Shown in pieces: positions 16,779 through 26,417 of a DNA stretch of 64,000 bases. How positions within the stretch are numbered: the stretch's first letter is position 1; each line of letters starts with the position of its first letter. Where the stretch lies: contig SVBG01000002.1 in assembly GCA_015059015.1 (NCBI GenBank), positions 237,636 to 301,635 on the forward strand, written 5' to 3'. The notes under the pieces are model-generated. The model saw only the letters and a program-made list of their open reading frames with translations, did no database searches and was not told where the DNA came from. This DNA is from Erysipelotrichaceae bacterium (GTDB lineage Bacteria; Bacillota_I; Bacilli_A; ML615J-28; CAG-313). A program made the translations under genes and the position numbers.

Positions 16779-17903
16779 ATGTGGTTAGATTGGATAATAT
16801 TAATAGTAGGAATGCTTCTATTAATTAAAGGAGCGGATTTCTTTGTAGATGGTGCAAGTAAAATAGCAAAAGCTATGCACGTTCCATCATTAATTATTGG
16901 ACTTACTTTAGTATCTATGGGGACTAGTGCTCCTGAATTATCGGTAAGTTTACAAGCATCGCTTGCTAAAAGTAATGATTTGAGTTTTGGAAATGTTGTT
17001 GAATCAAATATATTTAATACATTCTTAATTTTAGGATGTGCATCAATTTTTGTTCCACTTGTAATTAGTGATGAAATGAAAAAATATGATATTCCAATTA
17101 TGGTTTTATTATATGGACTAATGTTATTATTTGGATTTGTTATTACTCCATATAAATTAGACTTAATTGAATCTATTATTTTTATTTTATTATTTGTTTC
17201 ATATATAGCATTATTAATAGTGAGAGCTAAAAAAGCAAAACTAGATGTACAAGAAGAAACTAAAGAAGGTATTTCAGTTAAGAACGTTATTTTAAGTGTA
17301 TTAATTGCTGTTGCAGGTATATTTGCTATAATAGAAAATTACTATATTACTATTGGTGTAATGGTTGTATTTGTTGTTATTCTATTATTAAAATTTAAGA
17401 AAACAGTAAATGAATCGCTAAATAAATTAAATATTTTATTTAGTATCATCTTTGTAGGGGCCGGATTAGTAGCAATAATTGGTGGTGGAACATTTGTTGT
17501 AAATAGTGCTTCTAATATTGCAACATCACTTGGAATGAGTGAAGCACTTGTGGGTTTAACAATAGTAGCGGTTGGAACATCACTTCCTGAACTTGTAACT
17601 TCAGTGGTAGCATCAATTAAAAAAGAAAATGATATCGCAATAGGTAATGTAATTGGTTCAAATATCTTTAATATTATATTTATATTAGGTGTTTCATCAT
17701 CAATTTCTAATCTTACTATTAAAGAGAAAATATCATTTGGAATAAGTGAATCACTTGCTGATTTATTGGTGTTATTATTATCTGGTATTTTAGTATTTAT
17801 AATTTCAAGATTAGGTAAAGATATTAAAAAGTGGCAAGGTGTAATTTTTATTGTTTTATATATAGCGTATATTGCTTATATAGTTTTAAGAGAATTTGCA
17901 TAA
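16779..17903 (+). CDS. Calcium/sodium antiporter (YrbG/CaCA family)
   Basis: 374 residues, about ten membrane helices in two inverted halves. Each half has the alpha-repeat: 'SMGTSAPELSVSLQAS...FGNVVESNIFN' near 45-85 and 'AVGTSLPELVTSVVAS...IGNVIGSNIFN' near 265-305. These carry the ion-binding Glu/Ser/Asn positions of cation/Ca2+ exchangers. Genes of this family are known clients of yybP-ykoY riboswitches, so Mn2+ or Ca2+ export is plausible. Second gene of the riboswitch operon, with AAAGGAG before its ATG. Confidence 0.88.
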   Translation: MWLDWIILIVGMLLLIKGADFFVDGASKIAKAMHVPSLIIGLTLVSMGTSAPELSVSLQASLAKSNDLSFGNVVESNIFNTFLILGCASIFVPLVISDEMKKYDIPIMVLLYGLMLLFGFVITPYKLDLIESIIFILLFVSYIALLIVRAKKAKLDVQEETKEGISVKNVILSVLIAVAGIFAIIENYYITIGVMVVFVVILLLKFKKTVNESLNKLNILFSIIFVGAGLVAIIGGGTFVVNSASNIATSLGMSEALVGLTIVAVGTSLPELVTSVVASIKKENDIAIGNVIGSNIFNIIFILGVSSSISNLTIKEKISFGISESLADLLVLLLSGILVFIISRLGKDIKKWQGVIFIVLYIAYIAYIVLREFA

Positions 17904-17907
17904 AAAT

Positions 17908-17937
17908 AAAAAGGAAATCTTAAGGGTTTTCTTTTTA
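17908..17937 (+). terminator. Terminator after the transporter operon
   Basis: A 12-bp stem (17908-17919 with 17925-17936, two G-T pairs) ends in a T tract. Confidence 0.7.
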
Positions 17938-17979
17938 TTATAGGAAGTTGTTAAATATAATTTAATATTTATTAAATTA

Positions 17980-18008
17980 TTGTATTATACTCATTTTTTT
18001 GATATAAT
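17980..18008 (+). promoter_or_regulatory. Promoter of the first solute-binding lipoprotein
   Basis: TTGTAT (17980-17985), 17 bases, TATAAT (18003-18008). Confidence 0.65.
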
Positions 18009-18031
18009 AATAATATAATTTGGAGGAAAAT

Positions 18032-20092
18032 ATGAAAAAAATAATTTTAATATTTGTTATGCTTTTTTGTTTTATAGTTATATCCTCATGCGACTATAAT
18101 ACTACTGGTGGTGATGACGATAATAAATTTGAATGTTATTTAAGTCTTAAGTTTAATAATTCAAATTTTGATAATTATACATATTTTGATAAAAATAAAA
18201 ATGATATTGAAGATTATAATTTAGATTTAATTGAAGTATCCTATTATTATGAACAAGATAAATTTACTATTTTAAATAAAGATGAATATTCAATTACAAT
18301 TACAGATTCAGATAATAATATTGTTAATGCGTTATCTTCTAATTTAAATGTAGGTGTTTATAGTATTGCTTTTGCTTATACTGAAAAGTCATTAAGTAAA
18401 GAAATAAAATTTGAAGTAACTGATAGTTCTGATATTAATGACGATCCTGACTATGAAGGAAAAATAGTACTTAATTTCAATAATTCTAACTTTAGTTATT
18501 ATACAAGTTTTATAAAAGGACAAAATTCAATTGAAGATTATGATTTAAATAAAATAATTGTTTTATACTATTATCAAAAAGATAAATATACTGTTTTAGA
18601 AAGTGATCAATATAATATCACAATTACTGATGGTGAAAGTAATGTAATTGATAATTTATCAGAAGATATGACTTCAGGTCTCTATGATATAACATTTACT
18701 CATAATGAAAGTTTGGTAAGTAAGACTATTAAATTTGAATTTATTGCGGAAGAAGAACTTCCAATCGTGAATGGTGTTTTAAATCCTAAGTATATTGATA
18801 CTACCAAAGAAACTATTGTTACTTTCTATCATGCAATGGGATCACAAAATCAACAAGTAATTCAAGATATTATTGATGATTTTGAAGAAGAAATGTACAC
18901 TAAGTATGGTGTAAGAGTAACTGTTGATCAAAGAAGTTTAGGTGACTATGATACATTAAGAGATACAATTGCTCTTGGTATTGCCTCTGGTGTACAACCA
19001 ACTGTTGCGCAAGCGTATCCTGATCATGTTTCATTATATTTAGAAGCTGCTGCTGTTAGCTCATTAGATAAGTTTATTGAACATTCTGAATATGGTTTAA
19101 CTGGATCTAAAGATGATTCATATGGATACATTGATAAATTCTATAATGAAGGTAATATATATGATATATATGGAACTACTTATTCATTACCTTTTAATAA
19201 ATCTACAGAGGTTTTATATTACAATATTGATCTATTTGAAAAGTATGATTGGAAAGTTCCTGAAACTTGGGATGACGTAATTGCAATTTGTGAAGCATGG
19301 AAAGAAACTACCGAATATAAAACTGCACTAAATTATGGTAAACAAGTTGCTGGTATAGGCATTGATTCAGAAGCTAATTTCTTTACTACTTTAATTCAAC
19401 AATGGGGAAGTGAAGTAACAGGTTTTGATGAAAATGGTATTGGTGAATTTAGATTTGATAGTGTAGAAACTAGAAATGCACTTAATTGGTTAGTTCAGGA
19501 ATTTAATAATGGAAATGTTGTTACAGCGTCTTATTTTGGTTATAGTTATTGTTCGGATGCATTTAAAGCTATGCAAATTCCTATGATACTAGGATCTTCT
19601 GCAGGTGCAAGATATAACATTCCATCTGATGGTTCATTTACAACAGGTGTGGCTCCATATCCACAAATGGCTGGTGCAAGTGAAGATGAGAAGTTTGTTA
19701 TTCAACAAGGAACTAATGTTACTTTATTTAATTGTACTGATAAACAAGAGGAATTATTCGGTTGGTTATTTATAAAATATCTAACTAATTATGAATCATC
19801 ACTACGTTGGGCTTTAAATACTGGCTATTTCCCAATTCGTAAAGATGTTGCTGAATCAAAAGAGTATAATGAATACCTAAATTATACTTTATATGATTAT
19901 GATACTGTAAAAGAAGCTATTAAAGTAGGACTTGAACAATCTGATTATTTCTATGTTACTCCTACATTCTTTGGTTCTTCTATGGTACGTGATGAAGGTG
20001 TATTTATTATTCAAGCTATTCTTTATTATCAAAATGAATACTCAGTTGATGAAGCTATTAAAGAAGCAATTAATGCTTTAAAAAATGTGTAA
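18032..20092 (+). CDS. Extracellular solute-binding lipoprotein (family 1) with two N-terminal beta repeats
   Basis: 686 residues. Signal peptide with lipobox 'ISSC' (Cys20). Two ~100-residue repeats follow (about 35-135 and 145-245), each with 'LxFNNSNFxxYT...YYYxxDKxTxLxxDxYxITITD'. From about residue 255 there is a family 1 (sugar/oligosaccharide type) solute-binding domain ('ETIVTFYHAMGSQN...PETWDDVIAICEAW...EELFGWLFIKYLT'). A TTG at 18020 lies in the ribosome binding site; ATG 18032 is used. No permease or ATPase genes are nearby, so its transporter is elsewhere or it acts as a stand-alone binder. A shorter paralogue lies at 21789. Confidence 0.87.
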   Translation: MKKIILIFVMLFCFIVISSCDYNTTGGDDDNKFECYLSLKFNNSNFDNYTYFDKNKNDIEDYNLDLIEVSYYYEQDKFTILNKDEYSITITDSDNNIVNALSSNLNVGVYSIAFAYTEKSLSKEIKFEVTDSSDINDDPDYEGKIVLNFNNSNFSYYTSFIKGQNSIEDYDLNKIIVLYYYQKDKYTVLESDQYNITITDGESNVIDNLSEDMTSGLYDITFTHNESLVSKTIKFEFIAEEELPIVNGVLNPKYIDTTKETIVTFYHAMGSQNQQVIQDIIDDFEEEMYTKYGVRVTVDQRSLGDYDTLRDTIALGIASGVQPTVAQAYPDHVSLYLEAAAVSSLDKFIEHSEYGLTGSKDDSYGYIDKFYNEGNIYDIYGTTYSLPFNKSTEVLYYNIDLFEKYDWKVPETWDDVIAICEAWKETTEYKTALNYGKQVAGIGIDSEANFFTTLIQQWGSEVTGFDENGIGEFRFDSVETRNALNWLVQEFNNGNVVTASYFGYSYCSDAFKAMQIPMILGSSAGARYNIPSDGSFTTGVAPYPQMAGASEDEKFVIQQGTNVTLFNCTDKQEELFGWLFIKYLTNYESSLRWALNTGYFPIRKDVAESKEYNEYLNYTLYDYDTVKEAIKVGLEQSDYFYVTPTFFGSSMVRDEGVFIIQAILYYQNEYSVDEAIKEAINALKNV

Positions 20093-20103
20093 TAATAAAA
20101 AAT

Positions 20104-20135
20104 AAAAACGATGTGATTTTTTACATCGTTTTTAA
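20104..20135 (+). terminator. Terminator after the first solute-binding protein
   Basis: A perfect 11-bp stem (AAAAACGATGT / ACATCGTTTTT) with an 8-base loop. Confidence 0.85.
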
Positions 20136-20176
20136 CCTATTAGAAAATATAAAATAATATGTAATGGAGAAATTTT

Positions 20177-20797
20177 ATGGTAAGTCTTGATAATTTGTTA
20201 GGAAAAACAACTGATTTTCAATTAGGTATAAGTATTAATGATTCTAGCGATTTGAAATTTATATTTGAATCCAATAGGATACACTACATTGAACTGTGTA
20301 TTCCAGTAGTACAAATCAAATATTTTAACGATAATTTAAATTTTTTCCAAGATGCATTTAGTTTAGAAAAAGATGTTCTAATTGATTTAGTTAATTATGA
20401 AGCATATTTTGTTGTAAATCCTGATAAAAATAATAAATATAAAAAAGGAGAAATTATCAAAAAGGACACATATATTAGTTCGTTATTTAAGCCTGATGTT
20501 GTAAAGGTGGATGTATTAACTGGTGGAGAAGCAATTAAGTATTTAATTAATGAATGCGCTAATGAAACAAATAAAAGGTTTTTGAATTTTTTGATAATGG
20601 AAAGTCTTCCTATATATTATGTGATTCCTAAATATCCTAATTCTAATTTATTAGAATATTATGATAATATTATATATCGTAATAATAGAATACCAAAATT
20701 AATTGAGTTAAAAGCTCCAGAACCAATAAAGATTTTTGAGGAAAAGGGATTTCAAAATAAAATTAATGAATTAATTAATCTTTTACTTAGTAAATAG
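20177..20797 (+). CDS. Hypothetical protein
   Basis: 206 residues, no signal peptide or membrane segment, mixed alpha/beta with many Ile and Asn. It starts at ATG 20177 after GGAG. I recognise no family or catalytic motif. It lies between two paralogous solute-binding proteins and just before a nitroreductase gene, separated from both by gaps of 55-85 bases. Function unknown. Confidence 0.7.
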   Translation: MVSLDNLLGKTTDFQLGISINDSSDLKFIFESNRIHYIELCIPVVQIKYFNDNLNFFQDAFSLEKDVLIDLVNYEAYFVVNPDKNNKYKKGEIIKKDTYISSLFKPDVVKVDVLTGGEAIKYLINECANETNKRFLNFLIMESLPIYYVIPKYPNSNLLEYYDNIIYRNNRIPKLIELKAPEPIKIFEEKGFQNKINELINLLLSK

Positions 20798-20853
20798 ATG
20801 AATTAATGTTTAACTAATTCATATAATTTAATTGGATAAAAAGGAGAGTATAT

Positions 20854-21363
20854 ATGAATGTATATGATGCTATTTTAAAAAGAAGAAGTATAAGAAAGTT
20901 TAAAAGTGATTTAATAAGTGATGAAATTATTAAGAAATTACTTATTGCAGCTATGGCTGCGCCAAGTGCTAGAAATATGCAACCTTGGGAGTTTTATGTA
21001 ATTTCTAATAAAGAAGTTATGTGTAAATTAAGAAATGTTGCAAGAAGTATTGATTTTGAATCTCCATTAATGATTATTGTATGTGGTAATACTGATAGAT
21101 CTATTACTAAAAATGATAATGATTTCTGGATTCAAGATTGTTCTGCTGCAATTGAAAATATTCTTCTTACCGCAACATCTGAAAATCTTGGAACTGTATG
21201 GTGTGGGATATATCCAGTTATGGATAGAGTAAACAAAGTCACTGAAATTATTAATCTACCTAAAAGTATTATTCCTCTAGGTGTAATTCATATTGGTTAC
21301 AAAGATGAAGAAAAAGAAGAAAGAACACAATATAATGATGAATATGTTCATTATATTAATTAA
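20854..21363 (+). CDS. Nitroreductase-family FMN oxidoreductase
   Basis: 169 residues. The N-terminus 'AILKRRSIRKFK' is the FMN-binding RRSxRxF motif. 'AAMAAPSARNMQPWEFYVI' and 'AAIENILLTATSENLGTVWCGIYP' are further hallmarks of the family. Short members of this length form dimers that bind FMN and use NAD(P)H; the substrate cannot be told from sequence. The ATG follows AAAGGAG. The next small ORF starts 6 bases after the stop. Confidence 0.9.
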   Translation: MNVYDAILKRRSIRKFKSDLISDEIIKKLLIAAMAAPSARNMQPWEFYVISNKEVMCKLRNVARSIDFESPLMIIVCGNTDRSITKNDNDFWIQDCSAAIENILLTATSENLGTVWCGIYPVMDRVNKVTEIINLPKSIIPLGVIHIGYKDEEKEERTQYNDEYVHYIN

Positions 21364-21369
21364 GATAAG

Positions 21370-21717
21370 ATGTTTGATTTTGAAGCTATAGTAAATAATA
21401 ATCATATATATATAAATAATTCATTTAATGTATTAATTAAAACAATTAATTGTTCTAATAGGGATTTTTCTTATGAAGGTAGTTCAACGATTGTTGGTGC
21501 AACAATTTATTTAAAAAATAAACAAGGGAATATTATTAGACCTAATGATATTCCTGTTACAAATGATTATCAGAAAAATATTATTAAAGCAAATTCAACA
21601 ATTGAAAGAGTTTGGACTTTTGATAAAATAGAAGAACCAGGAAGGTATGATTTATATATATCTTTTTATGATTATGTAAAGATTGTATATGACTTTATAT
21701 TTATAGAAAAAAATTAA
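21370..21717 (+). CDS. Hypothetical beta-rich protein (BsuPI-like fold possible)
   Basis: 115 residues starting 6 bases after the nitroreductase stop, with only a weak purine-rich site before the ATG, so it is probably translationally coupled. The pattern of short strands ('GATIYLKNKQGNIIRPNDIPVT', 'STIERVWTFDKIEEPGRYDLYISF') resembles BsuPI/Ig-like beta-sandwich domains. No signal peptide. The match is by pattern only. Confidence 0.6.
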   Translation: MFDFEAIVNNNHIYINNSFNVLIKTINCSNRDFSYEGSSTIVGATIYLKNKQGNIIRPNDIPVTNDYQKNIIKANSTIERVWTFDKIEEPGRYDLYISFYDYVKIVYDFIFIEKN

Positions 21718-21788
21718 ATATTAGTAAAAAAGTTGAAAAAAATGATATTTATGATATATTATTAACAAACATAAATAGGAGTTGTATG

Positions 21789-23192
21789 ATGAAAAAAATA
21801 TTATTAATAGTATTTATAAGTTTATTTTTATTTGTAATTTGTGCTTGTGATAATAACAATAATAATAATAGTAACGATGATGATATTTTATTACCAACTG
21901 AGCTTGATACTTCTAAAGAAACAGTTGTTACTTTCTATCATAAAATGGCAGGATATAATCATCCTGTTGGTGTTTTAGAAGATATTATTGAATCTTATGA
22001 GAAAGACATGTCCATTAAATACGGTGTGAAAGTCACTGTTGAACTTAAATCTTATAGTGATTATGATGACTTTAAAGATGAAATCTCTAATGGTACACAT
22101 GCAACAGTTATAGAGGCTGATTCTAAATTAATTTCCTCATTTGTTAAAGATAATACTATTAGTTTGTTAGATAAATATATTAAACATTCTGAGTATGGTT
22201 TAGATGGTAGTAAAGAAGATTCATATGGATATATTGATAGTTTCTTTAATAGTGGTAGTATTTATAATAAGAAAGGTAATTTCTATTCCATTCCTTTTAA
22301 TAAAAATGCAGAAGTATTATATTATAATAAAGACTTATTTGATAAATATAACTGGGAAATCCCTACAACTTGGAATGAGGTAATTGAAATTTGTGAAGCG
22401 TGGAAAAAAACTACTGAATATCAAACCTTAAAAGATAGTGGAAAACAAGTAGGTGGATTAGGGATTGATGAGGAAGAAACTTTATTTATTAACTTAATTA
22501 AGCAATGGGGAAGTGAATATATATCATTTAATGAAAATGGTGATCTTGAATATAGATTTGATAATCAAAAAACAAAAGCTGCCCTTACTTGGTTAGTAGA
22601 TGAGTTTAATAAAGGTAATATTGTTACTTCAACATATTTAGATACTTGGTATTGTTCAGATACATTTGTTGATCAACAAATTCCGATGGCTATCGGATAT
22701 AGTAGTTCTCTTACTTATTATGTGTTACTTGATGGTTCGTTTACAACTGGTGTTACTACATATCCACAAATGACTAGGGTAAATGATGTTGAAAAACAAG
22801 TTATTCAAAGTGGTTCTAATCTATCGTTATTTGAATGTGTTGATAAACAGGAAGAATTATTTGGGTGGTTATTTATAAAATATTTAACTAGTTATGAATC
22901 TCAATTAGAATGGACAACAAGAACAAATTTCTTTCCAGTTCGTAAAGATGTTATTATCTCTGAAGAATTTCAAGATGTATTAAATAATTTATTAAATAGT
23001 AATTCTTCATGTTTATTAGGTGATGTGTATCAAGTTTTAATTAGTCAATTAGATTATTTATATGCTGTTCCTACTTTTGATGATTCTTTATCTAAAGGAA
23101 AATTTATTATTAATGCTATATTATATAATCAAAAAGAATATGATATTGATAAGGCTATTAAAGACGCTCTTAATAAAATAGAAAATAGTTAA
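21789..23192 (+). CDS. Extracellular solute-binding lipoprotein, paralogue without N-terminal repeats
   Basis: 467 residues. Signal peptide with lipobox 'VICAC' (Cys20), a short Asn/Asp-rich linker, then a solute-binding domain closely similar to that of the 18032 gene ('ETVVTFYHKMAG', 'SEYGLDGSKEDSYGYID', 'IPTTWNEVIEICEAW', 'EELFGWLFIKYLT'). Two ATGs are adjacent (21786 and 21789); the second is 7 bases from AGGAG and is preferred. As with the paralogue, no permease genes are nearby. Gene duplication with gain or loss of the beta repeats is the simplest history. Confidence 0.87.
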   Translation: MKKILLIVFISLFLFVICACDNNNNNNSNDDDILLPTELDTSKETVVTFYHKMAGYNHPVGVLEDIIESYEKDMSIKYGVKVTVELKSYSDYDDFKDEISNGTHATVIEADSKLISSFVKDNTISLLDKYIKHSEYGLDGSKEDSYGYIDSFFNSGSIYNKKGNFYSIPFNKNAEVLYYNKDLFDKYNWEIPTTWNEVIEICEAWKKTTEYQTLKDSGKQVGGLGIDEEETLFINLIKQWGSEYISFNENGDLEYRFDNQKTKAALTWLVDEFNKGNIVTSTYLDTWYCSDTFVDQQIPMAIGYSSSLTYYVLLDGSFTTGVTTYPQMTRVNDVEKQVIQSGSNLSLFECVDKQEELFGWLFIKYLTSYESQLEWTTRTNFFPVRKDVIISEEFQDVLNNLLNSNSSCLLGDVYQVLISQLDYLYAVPTFDDSLSKGKFIINAILYNQKEYDIDKAIKDALNKIENS

Positions 23193-23198
23193 AAGAAA

Positions 23199-23226
23199 AG
23201 GACTCAGGAGTTGAGTTCTTTTTTTG
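23199..23226 (+). terminator. Terminator after the second solute-binding protein
   Basis: AAAAGGACTCA pairs with TGAGTTCTTTT around a short loop, followed by further T residues. Confidence 0.8.
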
Positions 23227-23342
23227 ATACAATATTACAAAATAATAAAATTTGTCAGTTTAGGGTGCATTTGTAACTTAATACCATAATTAATTTTAAA
23301 AATTATGTTATAATTTTTATATATAGTTTATGAGGTACTGAT

Positions 23343-24043
23343 ATGAGAAAAAGTAATAAAAAGCCTTTTTTTAGATTTGTTAAAAGTATTGTAAGATTAT
23401 TTAAGAAAAAACCTTTAATAATTAATAAAGAAAATATTTTAGAGGAACCATGTATATACATTAGTAATCATGCCGCATCATATGGTCCTACTAATTATGA
23501 ATTATATTTTCCTACTAATTTTAGGATGATGGGAGCATATCAAATGTGTGGAACATTGAAAGAAAGATGGAGTTATTTATATAAAGTATATTTTCATCAA
23601 AAAAGAAAAGTTCCAAAATGGTTAGCTTGTATTATAGCAACATTAATTACTCCTTTTATGATAATGTTCTATAAGGGAATGCAAATTATACCTATATATC
23701 CTGATGCTAGATTTAGAAGAACAATTGATGATGCTATTAATTCTTTGGAAAAAGGAGTTAGTGTTCTTATTTTTCCTGAAGATTCTAGTGATGGCTATCA
23801 CGATGAAATTAAAATGTTTTTGGTGGTTTTTGGCTTATCGCAAAAGAATATAAAAAAAGGTATGGAAAAGATTTAAAAATAGTGAGTATGTATTTATATA
23901 GAAAAACTAATAAAATAATAGTAGATATTCCAAGAAGTTATCATGATTTAGAGAAAAATATTAAAAATCATAAAGAGGCCGCAGAGTATTTTTTAAATAA
24001 TACAAATATGTTATATAAAAAAATAATTAATGATAATAAATAA
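23343..24043 (+). pseudogene. Lysophospholipid-acyltransferase-like gene broken by a one-base frameshift
   Basis: Frame 1 (from ATG 23343) encodes a PlsC-like protein: 'CIYISNHAASYGP' is the NH(x4)D-like motif with the Asp changed, and 'SVLIFPEDSSDGYHDEIKM' is the glycerol-phosphate-binding block. It then reads out of frame and stops at 23874-23876. Adding one T to the T5 tract at 23817-23821 restores 'FFGGFWLIAKEYKKRYGKDLKIVSMYLYRKTNKIIVD...' to a stop at 24041-24043, giving about 233 residues. The downstream frame still looks protein-like, so the break is recent or a sequencing error. It would act in membrane lipid synthesis if intact. Confidence 0.75.
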
Positions 24044-24056
24044 TTGATTAAATATT

Positions 24057-24082
24057 AGTACTTCGGTTGAAGTACTTTTTTC
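24057..24082 (+). terminator. Terminator after the broken acyltransferase gene
   Basis: A perfect 8-bp stem AGTACTTC/GAAGTACT with a GGTT loop and a T6 tail. Confidence 0.88.
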
Positions 24083-24184
24083 TAATTATAGTATATATAT
24101 TCAATAAAAAGTAATATAGTTGTTTTAAAGTGTTATTTATTGTAAAATATATTATATTATTCTATTATTATGGAGGAGGCAAAC

Positions 24185-26416
24185 ATGATAAGACTAGAGA
24201 ATGTATCCAAATATTATTATAATTCTTCTAATGTGAGTTGTGCACTTAGGAAGATAAATTTAAATTTTAAAATGGGTGAATTTGTTGCGGTGACTGGTGA
24301 AAGTGGTAGTGGTAAAACAACCTTATTAAATATTATTTCAGGTTTTGATTCTTATGAAGATGGTGAAATATATGTTAATGGGAAGCCTACTTCTTATTTT
24401 GATGAAGAAGACTTTGAAAATTATCGTAAAAATGAAATATCTTTTATATTTCAAAATTATAATTTAATTGAATCATATAGTGTAATTGAAAATGTAATGG
24501 TCACATATATCATTGCGGGTGTTCCATATGATACTGCAAAAGAAAAAGCTTTAGAAATATTGAAGAAAGTTGGTCTTGATGGTGATGTTAATAAAAAAAC
24601 AACAAAACTATCAGGTGGCCAAAAACAACGTCTTGCTATAGCAAGAGCACTTGCTAAAGAAACAAATATTATAGTTGCAGATGAACCTACTGGAAACTTA
24701 GATGATGAAAATGCTAAAGCTATTTTAGAAATATTAAAAGAGTTGTCAAAAGATAAATTAGTAATTATTGTTTCACATAATTTAGCACAAGTAGAACCTT
24801 ATATAACAAGAAAAATTAGGCTTCATGATGGCGAAGTTGTTAATGATGAATTAATTAATGAACCTAAAAATATCGTTCCTGTTGAAACTGATAAGGAATT
24901 ATCAAAAGATAGAAATAAAGTATTAAATTTTTCTTATCTTAATTTTAAAGCACAACCAGTTAGAACTTTATTATTATTTATGATTGTATTAATATCGGTT
25001 CTTGCAAGTTTTATTTTTATTGTAAATTTTAAAGCAAATTTAAATGATGCAAAAACTAAAGTATTAGATGATGAATTATTTATTAATTTTGATGATACAA
25101 GACTACTTGTTAGAACACTTGAACAAGATGTAATAACAGATGATATTATGAATGGTGCAATGGTTGATAAAGTAGTAAGTGTTGAAAAGTATGATTATAT
25201 TACTGATGTAAATTATTTTAGACCAACAGATTATAAATATGTTATTGAAAATGGTTATTTAGATGACATGAATCCTGTTACAGTTGATTTATCATATTAT
25301 AGATTACAAGATTTTACTCGTTTTATGAGAAGTGCTTGTTCTTTATCTGATAGTGATTTGGCTTATGGAAGACTTCCTGAAAATCCATATGAAATGGTCG
25401 TTTATGCTAGTGATGATGGTTTACTTGACACGATTGAAACTGTAATGTTTAATGATCAAAGAAAATGGAATGCAGGGGTAATGTTTAAATATGAATTAAA
25501 GATTGTTGGTATTTTAAAAGAACCAACTGAACAAGCTTATTTTTCTGAAAAATTATGTCAATTAATAGATTTATTACAATATAAATATCGAATTACTGTT
25601 AATTATCAAGTCAAAGGTGCAGGTGGTGCATATAAGCATCAACGCCTTCATTTTGATGAAATTGTTCTTGATCCAAATATTGGTGAATATGATTGTTCAT
25701 TTAGTAAAGCACTATTTAATGATGCTAGTAGTTATTTGTTTTCAAGTGGAACAAATAGTAATCTAAGTCTTGGATATTATAGTTATGATTTAAAATTAAA
25801 GTTTAATCAAAAAAATTGTCATAATATTCATAATAATGCTCTTGGTGTTTCTGAAGATTTATTTGATGTAATTTATAGTTTAGTAAAAGAGAAAAAACAA
25901 TTTGCCGTATTTATCGAAGACTATGCTTATTATAATGAGGTTAAGAAAGATTTATTAGATAATGGTTATGACTCGTTATCATGTTTTGAATCTAGTACAA
26001 AAGGATATGATGAAAATAAAGTTATCATAAGATATGTAAACTTAGCTATATCTATTGTTGCTTTTGTGGTTATTAATGTTGTTGGTGTTATTCTTTTGTT
26101 TACAATTCTTAAGTTTAGAAAGAATGATTATTTGATATTTAAAATGAATGGGATGTCAAATAATCTATGTAAAAAGATTAATATATTTGAAATATTCATA
26201 TATGGAGTTATATCATATATCCTTGTAATTATTTTAGTATTACTTGTATTTGGTTTAACTAAAAATGAAGTATTATTAGATGCGTATAAATATGTGAGAT
26301 TCTATGACTATTTGATTTTACTTCTTTCTACAGGAGTTCTAATTTTATTTATTTCTAGATTATTTAGTAAATTCTTGGAAAAACGTGTTAAAATTTCATC
26401 AATAAGTGAGGACTAA
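24185..26416 (+). CDS. ABC transporter ATPase-permease fusion (MacB/LolD-FtsX type) 1
   Basis: 743 residues. N-terminal LolD-like ATPase with Walker [10 protein letters not shown] (near 38), Q-loop 'FIFQNYNLIESYSV', signature LSGGQKQR (near 142) and 'ADEPTGNLD'. One helix follows at about 260, then a large extracytoplasmic domain and three C-terminal helices (about 618-725) of the FtsX permease type. An ATG at 24170 lies within the GGAGGAGG site; ATG 24185 is used. It is followed after one base by a second fusion of the same type, so they probably form one complex. Such pairs are often involved in peptide or lipoprotein efflux; substrate unknown. Confidence 0.87.
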   Translation: MIRLENVSKYYYNSSNVSCALRKINLNFKMGEFVAVTGESGSGKTTLLNIISGFDSYEDGEIYVNGKPTSYFDEEDFENYRKNEISFIFQNYNLIESYSVIENVMVTYIIAGVPYDTAKEKALEILKKVGLDGDVNKKTTKLSGGQKQRLAIARALAKETNIIVADEPTGNLDDENAKAILEILKELSKDKLVIIVSHNLAQVEPYITRKIRLHDGEVVNDELINEPKNIVPVETDKELSKDRNKVLNFSYLNFKAQPVRTLLLFMIVLISVLASFIFIVNFKANLNDAKTKVLDDELFINFDDTRLLVRTLEQDVITDDIMNGAMVDKVVSVEKYDYITDVNYFRPTDYKYVIENGYLDDMNPVTVDLSYYRLQDFTRFMRSACSLSDSDLAYGRLPENPYEMVVYASDDGLLDTIETVMFNDQRKWNAGVMFKYELKIVGILKEPTEQAYFSEKLCQLIDLLQYKYRITVNYQVKGAGGAYKHQRLHFDEIVLDPNIGEYDCSFSKALFNDASSYLFSSGTNSNLSLGYYSYDLKLKFNQKNCHNIHNNALGVSEDLFDVIYSLVKEKKQFAVFIEDYAYYNEVKKDLLDNGYDSLSCFESSTKGYDENKVIIRYVNLAISIVAFVVINVVGVILLFTILKFRKNDYLIFKMNGMSNNLCKKINIFEIFIYGVISYILVIILVLLVFGLTKNEVLLDAYKYVRFYDYLILLLSTGVLILFISRLFSKFLEKRVKISSISED

Positions 26417-26417
26417 T

